A stretch of DNA of 64,000 nucleotides from assembly GCA_033032865.1 (NCBI GenBank), contig JAWHQI010000166.1, positions 5,704,001 to 5,768,000 of the forward strand. The letters run 5' to 3'. The stretch is from Dactylorhiza incarnata. Taxonomy: Eukaryota > Streptophyta > Magnoliopsida > Asparagales > Orchidaceae. Below the pieces are notes generated by a model. That model had not been told where the DNA came from. It was given only the letters and a program-made list of their open reading frames with translations, and did no database searches. Below are positions 10,620 through 20,550 of the stretch, piece after piece; the stretch's first letter is position 1; each line of letters opens with the position of its first letter. The position numbers and the translations under genes are program-made.

Positions 10620-10745
10620 CACTACAAGAGATATCAGTTATGACAACATTTCTTTTGCAGTGTTTTATAAAACATTGCAGTAGATATTAACTTTCACAAC
10701 GTTATATAGAAAACACCTTTGTTTAAAAGCGTCGCCATCCCATTT
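10620..10745 (+). mobile_element. CACTA transposon terminus fragment
   Basis: CACTACAAGAGATATCAG begins at 10620. It is followed by subterminal phrases typical of plant CACTA ends (TTTTATAAAACATTGCAG, TTTAAAAGCGTCGCCATCCC). No matching CTTGTAGTG end or transposase is seen, so only one end is supported. The flanks 10558-10619 and 10746-10860 hold nothing I recognise. Confidence 0.55.
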
Positions 10746-10859
10746 TTTTAGTTCATGCACATATTTTTCTTTGGCTCTCTAATCGGCTCTTCTGTGTTTA
10801 ATCCCACAACATTTCAACGTTCCCTAATTAGCCACCACCTTATAACTAGTTGCTTATTA

Positions 10860-11790
10860 CCTGTTGAACCCAGAAACCACGGTTCAACGAGGAGTTCGGA
10901 CCTAGGGTGTAGCTTGTACTTAGTTATCCTAAGTCGAGTCACTAGGATAGACTCTCAGGATAAGGAACCTAACTCTTTATGGTGGAAAACTAGAATAGAC
11001 CCTTGCGCTGCAGTAAGGAGGTCCCACCACACACCCAGAAGATCTTAGAGGGCTTCCCCTCCCAAGCAAAAATCTGAGTTGGACACCTTGGAGAGTGCTA
11101 GAGAGTTCCTGTCAACACACCTAGAAACCCCAGTGAGCAGTAAAACCGAACTCCCTAACCCACCAAAGCAAGTCAATGGAGAGAGAAGCAAGTGGGAGAT
11201 CCTCTCCAAAGGCATCCTTGAGGGTCTATTTATAGTTTTCTCAAAACGGTCTGCGGATAGCTGAATCCAACCTCTTGGTTTCACTAAAAGTAGCCTAAAT
11301 TAGTCTGCCAACAGCGGAATCCCACTGTTTTGAATGGCTAACTGCAAGCTAAAATGGGGTTTCTTTGAAAAAATAGGCCACAAAGCAGACAGACGAGTCC
11401 AGACTGTTCTAAGCCTGCTCGCCAGGGGGTGGCGATTACATGGTGGGGTTGAGTCTCGCCACTCGCACCGAGCTGGGGGAAAGTGCAAGCTGATTTGCCC
11501 CACTCACCCATCTGACTCGCCACAGTCCAATCTCTCTCCCGATCGTTTGATGGTATGACGAGTCCACTCGACAAACGTGGGGTTGTGCACAATCCCCGCT
11601 CTTTGCGAGTTTGCCTCAAGCTCAGAAAGATAGTTCAACCCGAGTGTTTGGAGAGTGATCGATTTCAGAGAGAATCTTTAAGTGGGTCCCATAGGGGGTT
11701 AAAAATGGCAGGAGGGAACCCCCCCCACCTTCCCCCTCCCCCCTCCCCCCCGAACCCATTCTTCTCTTCTTGTGATATCCCTTAATTGAC
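10860..11790 (+). repeat. Degenerate LTR-like sequence, left copy
   Basis: This stretch is related to 25536-25888 joined to 57654-58636. Shared phrases include the gtcccaccac...cccggaagatc block, the acaccttggagag block, tctgccaacagc, and TGGGGTTGT followed by AATCCCCGCT. The order of shared blocks is the same in both copies, so both are copies of one element family. Boundaries are not clear. It ends in a C-rich run (about 11728-11755) before the gene relic. Confidence 0.45.
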
Positions 11791-11794
11791 CAAC

Positions 11795-13380
11795 ATGCCG
11801 CTCTCCCAAGATCTCCAAGCTCTCCTCGCCGCTGCTAAGAAAAAGAGCGAAGTGACTTCCGTCGGGTTACTGGGACTAATCACCGAACACTCCTCGCGAC
11901 CTATGACAAGGCGCGTAGAAAAGCATGCCGCCAAGAAAGTGAGGTAAGAGTCCATGGGGGAGGGAATGACCCTGACCGGGATCCAATCACAACCCGAGTT
12001 CAGCTTAGGCCTCGGGGTCTCAGAACAGTTACGAACGTTTCCCTTAATTTACTCTCCTATAACAACTTTCGCGAGGTTACGCCAATCTTGAGCCATGGGT
12101 TTCGCAAATAAATACTGCTAAGGAGGGCGGTGCGGGGCAATCAGCTGGTTGGTGAGCATGAGGGAGCAAGCAATCAGGCTGACCCTTACACCTGCCTCAT
12201 CCCTGGTAAGCGAACATTATTCTTCCTCACATTCGACTCGTGCCTCGTGGGCATTAACTGTATTTACCCTCGCATTACTCAAATATATTGACCATGTGCA
12301 GAACCCTCCGTGACCGAAGTCACCTACCCGAGACCTGACCTAAGAGTTTGCCAAAACAACCCTCGCCTGTGCGAGCATTGTTGATGGCGTCACCGTGATC
12401 CACAAAGAGTGGTGTCCTGACAAGGCTCCCCTGCGATCGGGTTCGGGGAAGTCCCTAGTGCTTCCTACCAATTTATGTTTTATCTTCATTTGGTATGGCT
12501 TGCATGTTGTGTTATTTCCTTTATCGCTCTTTGATGTTAAGGTTTGAAGAATAAGAGTGCCCATGCTGGCTCATCAAGATAGAGCTAAGGAGCCTTCATG
12601 TGCAGGTAAAGGCAAGAGGGTATGGGGTGAGCGGGTAATCACTCGCGTTCGAGGTCGCCTTTCTACCAGTGGGTTACTCAGCTCGCTTCCTAAGGTAACG
12701 CGAGGCCATCAACTCATTCTTCGAGGATGAGCTCGCCTTCCCTCTTTCCCATTTTGAGGTTGGACTTCGCCTCCCCTTGTGGCATGAGGTGAAGCAATTC
12801 CTCAAGTACTTTGGGACGGTGCCCGTGTAGGTCAATACGAATGCAATCACCATGGTCATGGCATTCTCCTGTTACATGCGCAAGGAAAGGATATATTTAA
12901 ACCTAATGTCCTTCTGCAGTTTGTTCATCTACATGACGACTTCAGATGGAGTCACCTTTCTGACCGGCTCGCGATCAAGGTCTGTGAGACCCTTAATAAA
13001 GACTACCACTTGAATGACAGGTTCCTCTTCATCAAGGGGAACTTCAACAACATCCCATATGCGCCTGTCCAGCGAAGCGAGTCAGTCTTTCGCGCTCTTC
13101 GCGTGGATGGAGAATCAGCAGAGTTCTACAAGTTCTTCATCGAGAAGAACTTCGAGGTCTCCTACTTGCGATGACATCTCGACTCGATCCCCACAGTGCA
13201 ACAGGGGGAAGATATGCTTCTACTCACATTTTTTAGACTATCATTTTCGCTCGCCCACCTTATTAACTCATGTTTCAACGTTGCAAAAGTTGTGTCGGCA
13301 CTCTTCCTCCCCGACCCCCCGGCGGGCTCGTCCTCCGACTCGCATGACTACTCGCCGACTGACAAAGACGATGGAGAGTG
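11795..13380 (+). pseudogene. Degenerate multi-exon-like relic, possibly gypsy-type/Transposase_28 protein
   Basis: A first exon-like frame starts with ATG at 11795 (MPLSQDLQALLAAAKKKSE) and runs into a strong splice-donor-like GAG/GTAAGAG at 11943-11944. A later frame (12709-12900) reads FFEDELAFPLSHFEVGLRLP, then LWHEVKQFLKYFGTVPV, with a TAG at 12827-12829. After a frame change it continues to about 13174 (FKGN-like, YKFFIEKNFEVSYLR). The FPL..F.V.L..PL pattern recalls the Pfam 'putative gypsy type transposon' family found in large non-autonomous plant elements. That assignment is tentative. A Ser-rich acidic tail may follow (to 13380). Confidence 0.35.
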
Positions 13381-13871
13381 AGGACCTTCTTCCAAGAATG
13401 CAGACCTTTTCTTCTTGTTCTTCCTTCATATATGTAAGGGGCGAGCCCCAGATTTTTTTAAATCTTTATGAATGATGTGAAAATGCTCAAGTCTCATTGT
13501 TGATTCTTCCCCTTTTTTTTGATAGGTATACTCATGAAGACTTGCCTTAGTCTCTTTGGATCGCCGAGCACTGGCCCTAGGGAACAAGTAATTCATCGAG
13601 GTGTTGGACTCGTCACTAAGAAACTTGCGAGACCTGGGCTTTACAGTTCCTTTGTGCTCACAATCTTTCAACAAAACTAGTAATAGTTCCCTGCTCGAGA
13701 TTCTGCGAGAGCGTCTAGCGCTTGCCCTGGTTGCGAGCCATCCGACTCACCCGTTCGTTGTCACCCTCGAGTGAGCGAGTGATAGCCTTGCGTGTCCAAG
13801 GTGAGACCATCTCGGCTCGCCTCCTTCACTTAACTGGAATTGGTCTTCCTCTCATCCCATCTATTTCACTC
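13381..13871 (+). other. Non-coding spacer before the tandem array
   Basis: No supported gene is present. The sequence has phrases rich in GAGCGAG/GCGAGC, similar in flavour to the flanking degenerate element, and grades into the first damaged 89-bp monomer. Confidence 0.4.
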
Positions 13872-14293
13872 CCCTGCCACCTAAATAATCAAACTGGCCT
13901 GCCGTCTTGTGAGAGCCCAGCCAGCAGGATCTTCTCAAGTGACTCTGCAGACACAACGTTTTCACCGGCCACCTGAGTGGTTAAGCTGACCTGCCGGTTT
14001 GTGATAGTCCGGTCAGCGGAACCATCTCAGGGGCAATCCTAATAACCTTTAAACATGTAACATGAGTGGTCAACCTACCCTGCCAGTTTGCGAGAGCACG
14101 ATCAGCGAAACCATCTCATGGGCTCTTCCAACAACTTTTTAACCTATCACTAGAGTGGTCAACCTGCCTTACCGGCGTACGAGAGCCCTGTCAGCGGAAC
14201 CATCTTAGGGGCTCTTCCAACAACCTTTTAACCTGCCACCTGAGTGGTCAACCTGCCCTGCCGACTAGCGAGAGACAGGTCAGCGGAACCATC
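13872..14293 (+). repeat. 89-bp tandem array, block 1
   Basis: Monomers contain GAGTGGTCAACCTGCC, a TTGCGAGAGCCC-like core, AACCATCTCAGGGG and CAACAACCTTTTAACC. The AGTGGT mark ends at 13981, 14070, 14159 and 14248, a constant 89-bp step. The first monomer is degraded. The block ends at the target duplication of the foldback element at 14294. Since 89 is not a multiple of 3, frames running through it are incidental. Confidence 0.9.
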
Positions 14294-15123
14294 TGATGCA
14301 GCACGCCCGGACCCACCCCGGCCGGCGGAGTCACACCTGCCAGCGGAGTCACACCTGCCAGCGGAACATGAACTGGCACGCGCCGCGAAAGGACTGCAGC
14401 CCAGACACCCCAACCCGTCTCCGCACCTATTCTCAGTGCGGCGGGTTGTTGAGGCCGGGGCTCGATCCACAGGCCTCCTTGATAAGCACCTTTCCTAACA
14501 GGTCAGTTGGTGATGAGGCCTGTTAGGAAAGGTGCTTATCAAGGAGGCCTGTGGATCGAGCCCCAACCTCAACAACCCGCCGCACTGAGAATAGGTGCGG
14601 AGACGGGTTGGGGTGTCTGGGCTGCAGTCCTTTCGCGGCGCGTGCCAGTTCGTGTTCCGCTGACAGGTGTGACTCCGCCGGCCGGGGCGGGTCCGGGACT
14701 TTTTTGATGCAGCACGCCCGGACCCGCCCCGACCGGCGGAGTCACACCTGTCAGCGGAACACGAATTGGCACGCGCCGCGAAAGGACTGCAGCCCAGACA
14801 CCCCAACCCGTCTCTGCACCTATTCTCAGCGTGGTGACTTGTTGAGGCCAGGGCTCGATCCACAGACCTCCTTGATAAGCACCTTTCCTAACAGGCCTCA
14901 TCCCCAACTGACCTGGTCAGTTGGTGATGAGGCCAGTTAGGAAAGGTGCTTATCAAGGAGGTATGGGGATCGAGCCCTGGCCTCAACAACTCGCCACACT
15001 GAGAATAGGTGCGGAGACGGGTTAGGGTGTCTGGGCTGCAGTCCTTTCGCGGCGCGTGCCAGTTCGTGTTCCGCCGGCAGGTGTGACTCCGCCGGCCGGG
15101 GCGGGTCCGGGGGTGCTGCATCA
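14294..15123. mobile_element. Foldback mini-element, family 2, tRNA B-box-like
   Basis: An 830-bp insertion has TG...CA ends (TGATGCAGCACG at left, GTGCTGCATCA at right) and a 5-bp target duplication CCATC (14289-14293, 15124-15128) inside the 89-bp array. It is made of four alternating units: inverted (14294 to about 14490), direct (14511-14704), inverted (14705-14903) and direct (14925-15123). The last two are 199 bp each. The direct unit begins TGATGAGGCC and holds GGATCGAGCCC, which resembles a tRNA B box, followed by CAACAAC...GGGTTGGGGTG, a phrase shared with family 1. A T6 run at 14700-14705 ends the first direct unit and could act as a Pol III terminator. No protein or tRNA primer site is seen. 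Confidence 0.75.
14904..14924. repeat. 21-bp palindromic centre of foldback family 2
   Basis: CCAACTGACC and GGTCAGTTGG flank a single T. The layout and length equal those of the family 1 centre at 6901-6921, and TGATGAG again follows directly. Confidence 0.8.
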
Positions 15124-15617
15124 CCATCTCAGGGGCTCTTCCAACAACTTTGTAACCTGCCACCTGACTGGTTAACCTGCCTTGCCGGCTTGCAAGAGCC
15201 CGATCAGCGAAACCATCTTAAGGGCTTTTCCAACAACCTTTTAACCTGCCACCTAAGTGGTCAACCTACCATGTCGGCTTGCGAGAGCCCAGTCAGTGGA
15301 ACCATCTCATGGGCTCTTCTAACAACCTTTTAATTCTCCACCTGAGTGGTCAGCCTGCCATGCCGGCTTGCGAGAGCCCGGTCAGCAGAACCATCTCAGG
15401 GGATCTTCCAACAACCTTTTAATTTGCCACCTGAGTGGTCAACCTGCCCTGCCGGCTTGCGAGATCCCAATCAGCGGAACCATATTAGGGGTTCTTCTAA
15501 CAACCTTTTAACCTGCCACCTGAGTGGTCAACCTGACCTACCAGCTTGCGAGAGCCCGTTCAGCGGAACCATCTCAGGGGATCTTCTAACAATCTTTAAA
15601 CCTGCCACCCGAGTGGT
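15124..15617 (+). repeat. 89-bp tandem array, block 2
   Basis: About 5.5 monomers continue the array in the same orientation after the foldback element. The block ends at GTGGT (15613-15617), the target site of the solo LTR. Confidence 0.9.
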
Positions 15618-17121
15618 TGTTGGGAAAAACATCCTCTGAATTTATCTTCCAAATTATGTAAAAGTGATTTCATCATCTATGATTCATTACCTATGTTATA
15701 CAGAGAGGGTAATTTGGTCATTAGATGTCCCAGGATGTCACACTCTCATTAGGGTGTCAAAGATAAGTCCAAAAGAGTGCAAAGTTCAGTTGAGTTAAAT
15801 CTGATGCTCGACGTAGAAGGCAGAGCCATTCAAAGCAACATTGCCGTCGATGCAAATTAGAATTATATTCGATGAAGAATGAAGAGCTCAGAGTTTAGGA
15901 TTTCTTCTCGATGGATACATCGATAAGTATTCGACGCAACATCGACATCAGAGTTCATTTCTAAGTTGAGGATGATTTTGATGCAGCTTCTATTAGAACT
16001 CAAAGGTGCATTGATAAGAAGGCTAATGTATTCGACGCTACGTCGAATACAAACACAGAATTAAAATACTTTTTGTATTCTTTTCTAAAGCCGATTCAGA
16101 AGTCATAAATGGAAATGATTTGAATTCTAACGGGTCGTTCATAACGAAGAATGGAAAGAAGGACTCCAGAGACACAATAAAGACATTTTTGGAAGTTATT
16201 TAAAAAGGGATTGATGGACTGTCAATTGAAAAAGAAAGAGAACATTATTATCCCTTGGACATTCCTACTAGGGATACGACAGAAGAGGAAAGTAATGCAT
16301 ATGTTATTCGATAGAAGAATAAGTATACACAGGAAGATTAAGAACAATAACGATTCTATTATTCTGTCTTCTTCTTTCTCAAGCTTTCTCTCAGATAGAA
16401 CTACAGAATAAATCTCCGTATAGGAAATACTTAAGGCTTCTTCTTCTTCTCTCACAACAAGAAGCCAACAGATATACAGAGATTATCAGGATCAGAGCTT
16501 AACAATCATTGCATTCTACTCTCTCTCAAGCAAGCATTCATCTACTCGACAGAAAACCATCATAAACACTAAGTGCTTAAATCCTCAGTGATTGCTGCAG
16601 GAGGATTCAATCAGAAGAATAATCTTCATTTCTCTTCTTCTCCTTTATTCTTTCTTTCTCTCCTGTTAACTGAGTAAGGATTCCTTTGAATCCCTCTTCA
16701 AAGGATTCAGTTGTTCAAGACCTCCTTATTAAAAGATCTAGCTTGGTTTTAAGAGTTTTCTTATCAAAAGACTCTGTGGTTGGTTCTAAGAGTCTCCGTA
16801 ACAAAGGACTCAGACCCTGGCTCTAAGAGTCTCCTTATCAAAAGACCCAGGCACTGGATAGTGTATTCTTACCAAGGTGGTAGAAGAGTGGACTACCCAT
16901 ATTTTGGGGAACCACTATAGATCTTGTCTAACCTATGCTGTGAAATTTCTGTGTTGCCCATTCTTTATTTTTGCATTTCTGTGTTTATTATATTTTGGAT
17001 TGGAAATCTGAATGCATAGTTGTTAGTTTAATTTATTGTTCTATGCATAATTTATAGAAAAGTTTTCAAACTCTATTCACCCCCTCTAGAGAATACTCAG
17101 TGGACTCACTGTGCACTTTTA
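15618..17121 (+). repeat. Solo Copia-type LTR (1504 bp)
   Basis: It starts TGTTGGGAAAAAC and ends CTTTTA. A perfect 5-bp target duplication GTGGT (15613-15617 and 17122-17126) shows the ends, although the terminal CA is now TA. TTCACCCCCTCTAG near the end marks a Copia-type LTR. No internal region is present, as expected after LTR-LTR recombination. U3 carries dyad motifs, including TATTCGACG and CGTCGAATA three bases apart (16029-16049). TATTTAAAAAG near 16198 may be its TATA box. Around 16680-16870, GGACTCAG/AAGAGTCTCC phrases are repeated. Confidence 0.85.
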
Positions 17122-17493
17122 GTGGTCAACCAGCCCTACGAGCTTGCGAGAGCCCGGTCAACGAAACCATCTCAGGGCTCTTCTAACAACCTTTTAACCT
17201 GCCACCTGAGTCATCAACCATCCTTGACAGTTTGCAAGAGCATGGTCAGTGGAACCATCTCAGGGGCTCTTCCAACAACCTTTTAACCTAACACCTGAGT
17301 GGTCAACCTGCCCTGCCAGCTTGCGAGAGCCCGGTCAACGGAATAATCTCAAGGGCTCTTCTAACAACCATTTAAACTGCCACCTGAGTGGTCAACCTTC
17401 CCTGTCGACTTGCGAGAGCATGGTCAGCGCAACTATCTCAGACGCTCTTCTAACAACCTTTTAACCTACCATCGGAGTGGTCAACCTGTAATG
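17122..17493 (+). repeat. 89-bp tandem array, block 3
   Basis: About four monomers with the same marks (GTGGTCAACC, TTGCGAGAGC, AACCATCTCAGGG) follow the solo LTR. The block is cut at CCTGTAATG by the element starting at 17494. Confidence 0.9.
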
Positions 17494-19058
17494 TGTTGGA
17501 AGATGGTTTTCTGCATCCCTTTGATTTGAGAATAACAAATCCTACTTGTATTTGATCTTGTTGCCATTGTGTTTTTAGCATGCAGGTTTGGACAGTTATG
17601 ACACCAGGTTACTGATACAATGGTCTGGCACTAACAACAAGCTGAAGGATTGAAAGCTGTTTAACGCCAGGCGTTAAGCTTAACGCTGGGCATTAATGCT
17701 AAATGAAAGATGCGTTCGACGAAATGAAAGCTGCGTTCGACGAAAGTTGAGTTCGACGAACTGGCGATCGACGAAATGAAACCGCTGAGAACAGAAGCTG
17801 CGTTCAACAAAATGAAAGTTGCGTTCGACGAACTGAAAGCTGCGTTCGACGAACTGGCGATCGACCAAATGAAACCGCTGAGAACGGAAGTTGCGTTCGA
17901 CGAAATGGAAACTGCGTTCGACGATCTGGCATTCGACGAAATTGTGTACGACGAAATGAGACGCCAGTTCGACGAAATGCGTTCGACGAAAATTCTGTTT
18001 GGCAAAATGGAGGTCGGCGAAAGGAGAAGATGGCGTGCCAGCTGATTAAAGAAAGAATCTCAATGCCAGGCATTATTCTTAATGCTGGGCGCTATCTGGT
18101 CGACGATTTTGGCAAGGAGAAAGCAGCCGTGATTGCAGGAGGAACTTTAGGAATGATTTGCCCAACTCCCGCGTTAGCCTTAACGACGGCATTGATATTG
18201 CCTAAAATAAAACATTTCCTAAAGTGCAGAATCTCCTTCCTCGTCTGAAGTTTCGAGCCATCAATATGTTGCTATGCATGGTCAACGCCCGGCATTAGCA
18301 CTTAACGCAGGCGTTAGCTCAAAGTCAATAAATTGGATGATTTCGACGTCCTTAACTACTGATTGCCAAGAGCCCTATTCCAGCACTTCAGAAACTTTGT
18401 GAGGGCCGTATTTCCAGACCAACACATCTCCCGCTCATATTTCATAAGGAGGAATCAAAGGAGGCTTGGATCAACACGCTAACTCAAGGCGAAGAACGCG
18501 TGCTTGGACTTCAACGATCTTCAGCGATTCTTCGGCGTCTCCTTCAGACTACCTCATAGGAAGTTTTATATTTGTCTTTTGTATTTGTCTTTTATTTTAG
18601 CATTGTAATCGGTTTGTGAATTCGCCTCGTGTTGTCGACTAGGTCTAGGTACGACTTAGGGAGGAATTCGCCTCGTGATGGAGACTAGGTCTAGGGAGTA
18701 GATCTAGGGGGTGCTCGAGGCCTTTCTGGTGATAGAATGGCTAGAGCAGCTTGAGGTCGTATCTGGGGAGAGATCGGCTAACGCCAACCGGTTCATGGGG
18801 ATACGAGTCGGTATGGAAAACAAAAGGCTTGTCATATTATTCACTTCGATTTCTAGCGTCGTTGAAATCATATTTTGTAATCAATTTTATAAATGATAAT
18901 CATGTCTTTTCTTGTTTAATAAAATTGATTTCATTTCTAATTTCATTATCTCTTTACTTTTGATTTAACTTCGACCAAAATATCAAAAGTTTTCTATTAA
19001 AGTTTAAAGTTTTTAAACCCCTTATTCACCCCCTCTAAGGGCGCCTCAAGATCCAACA
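17494..19058 (+). repeat. 5' LTR of the gag-only element
   Basis: It begins TGTTGGAAGATGG and ends GATCCAACA before the primer site. It contains U3 motif arrays (17661-18010), paired TTAACGC-type palindromes, a weakened TATA (CAATAAATT, about 18327) and TTCACCCCCTCTAAGG near the end. Confidence 0.8.
17661..18010. repeat. U3 array of TTCGACGAA motifs in the gag-only element, 5' LTR
   Basis: A palindromic TTAACGCCAGGCGTTAA opens the array. About 15 TTCGACGAA-type motifs follow, mostly 12-30 bp apart and each with TTCG/CGAA dyad symmetry. The incidental frames across it (repeating FDEMK/FDELK) come from this repetition. Confidence 0.8.
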
Positions 19059-19060
19059 AG

Positions 19061-19072
19061 TGGTATCAGAGC
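19061..19072 (+). other. Primer-binding site of the gag-only element
   Basis: TGGTATCAGAGC lies two bases after the LTR end and is complementary to initiator tRNA-Met. Confidence 0.9.
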
Positions 19073-19107
19073 TAGGTTATTCCAAATCGGCTTAACAACC
19101 GGGAATA

Positions 19108-20550
19108 ATGGTGTCTCTTGATCATGATCTCGCTTCTACTAGTGGGGAAAATTTTAATATAAATGAAAAAGTATTATCACCACCTTTATTTATGGGCAAA
19201 AATTATAAAGGGTGGAAAATATTAATGAAATTTTTTTTTAAGGCCTTAGATGAAAAAGTTTGGAATATTACTATTGAAAAGCCACCTAGCGTACTAACTA
19301 GAAACGAAATTGTTTTAAATGCAAAATTTATGAATAGTATATTTTGTGCGTTAGACCAAAATATTTTCAAACTTATTTATACTTTACCTACCGCATATGT
19401 GATTTGGAATTTTCTTGAAAGAACTTATGATTCTCCTTCTACAGGTATGGACCAATTGCAAGAACCAGAGAATATGCAAGCTTGCACAAGTCTTCAAGAA
19501 TGCTCCTCTCATGACGGATCAATGGAGCACACATCAAATGGAAGAGAAGAAGAAGTACTGTCTTCAGAAGAGGAGTACCAAGAAGATGTAAAAGAAACTA
19601 TATGTTCAAATCGTGCCTCTCCCGAAAGCAATGTAAGGAAATCAAATCACATTTTTTGTACTTCTATTTCTACATTACAATTGCTTCAAACTACAAAGCG
19701 CAAAATTAATAAATTAAAAAATGCTAATAAACATTTGCGCTTAGAAAATAAAATTTTAAAGGCAAAAATTAATGAAGGATCAAATTCTAATTTATCTAGT
19801 TCTACCCAAGGCTCCTTAGTTGAAAACATTACACCTTGTATAGAATTTAATGATCTAAAAGAAAAATGCAAGGAACTTGAAAAGGAACTTTTTATAAAAG
19901 AACAAAATGAAAGATTATGTTTAGAAAATTCATCTTTGGAAAATGATTGTGCTAAGTGTAAAGACTATAAAATTGAAATTAAAGAGATGGATGAAACATT
20001 TGATGCATATAGAAATAACTATCAAAATCATATTGATTCAATTGTTTCCATTCTTAAAAATAGCACAATCGCTTATAATAAAGCTAGACAAAATTTAAAA
20101 AATAAGAATGATGAATTAAAAACAAAAATCAACTTGCTTATGAAATTTATAAATAAAAATTCACAATATCAAGAAATATCTAAAAACAAGTTGAATATGA
20201 ATATGAATATTTTAACTAAGACAAATAATGGGAGTAAGAAACACAAAGTATTTGTAAATCAAAGTCAAAATCACCATTATTTACAAAATCATGTTTCTCC
20301 CAACATAAAATTAAATGTTCACAAATTTCCTATAAATAATGTTTTGCAAAATCATCATGGAAATTTGACAAATAAGAATAATATTAAACCAAGATTTGAA
20401 TGGAGACCCAAAGTTAAAGATGAAACACAAACTCAAATCAAAAGAGTCCAATCAATCATATCTCCCCAAAAGCAAACACGATGTATTTGGGTACCCAAAG
20501 GAACCGTCACACCCGGTCCTCTTTGGATACCTAAATCTCTCATTCATTAG
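19108..20550 (+). CDS. gag: Gag-like protein of the gag-only Copia-like element
   Basis: An intact 480-residue ORF starts 36 bp after the primer site, the only ATG in a suitable position. Residues ~28-110 (PLFMGKNYKGWKILMKFFFK, then IWNFLERTYDSP) match the N-terminal plant Copia gag pattern. The usual UBN2 remainder is cut short. Residues ~115-190 are acidic and Ser-rich. Residues ~195-350 are Lys/Asn/Glu-rich with heptad-like spacing, probably coiled coil. The C-terminus has IWVPKGTVTPGPLWIPK, matching the WVPK-type gag end. No zinc knuckle is present. The A/T-rich codons match the interior of the element. The intact frame suggests it may still be made. Confidence 0.75.
   Translation: MVSLDHDLASTSGENFNINEKVLSPPLFMGKNYKGWKILMKFFFKALDEKVWNITIEKPPSVLTRNEIVLNAKFMNSIFCALDQNIFKLIYTLPTAYVIWNFLERTYDSPSTGMDQLQEPENMQACTSLQECSSHDGSMEHTSNGREEEVLSSEEEYQEDVKETICSNRASPESNVRKSNHIFCTSISTLQLLQTTKRKINKLKNANKHLRLENKILKAKINEGSNSNLSSSTQGSLVENITPCIEFNDLKEKCKELEKELFIKEQNERLCLENSSLENDCAKCKDYKIEIKEMDETFDAYRNNYQNHIDSIVSILKNSTIAYNKARQNLKNKNDELKTKINLLMKFINKNSQYQEISKNKLNMNMNILTKTNNGSKKHKVFVNQSQNHHYLQNHVSPNIKLNVHKFPINNVLQNHHGNLTNKNNIKPRFEWRPKVKDETQTQIKRVQSIISPQKQTRCIWVPKGTVTPGPLWIPKSLIH

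Noticed and set aside
14228..14940. Overlapping frames reading CRRH/GWGVWAA-type peptides
   Set aside because: They arise from inverted units of the foldback element. The same peptide on both strands follows from the palindromic layout, and no domain is seen.
13980..15639. Frames reading GSSNNLLTCHLSGQPALP as a repeat protein
   Set aside because: The monomer is 89 bp, not a multiple of 3, so each frame changes from monomer to monomer. This is a tandem DNA repeat.
17776..18045. Repetitive frame reading FDEMK/FDELK as a possible repeat protein
   Set aside because: It is a by-product of iterated TTCGACGAA motifs in an LTR U3. The same motif gives other peptides on the opposite strand, and the 3' LTR copy differs in repeat number.
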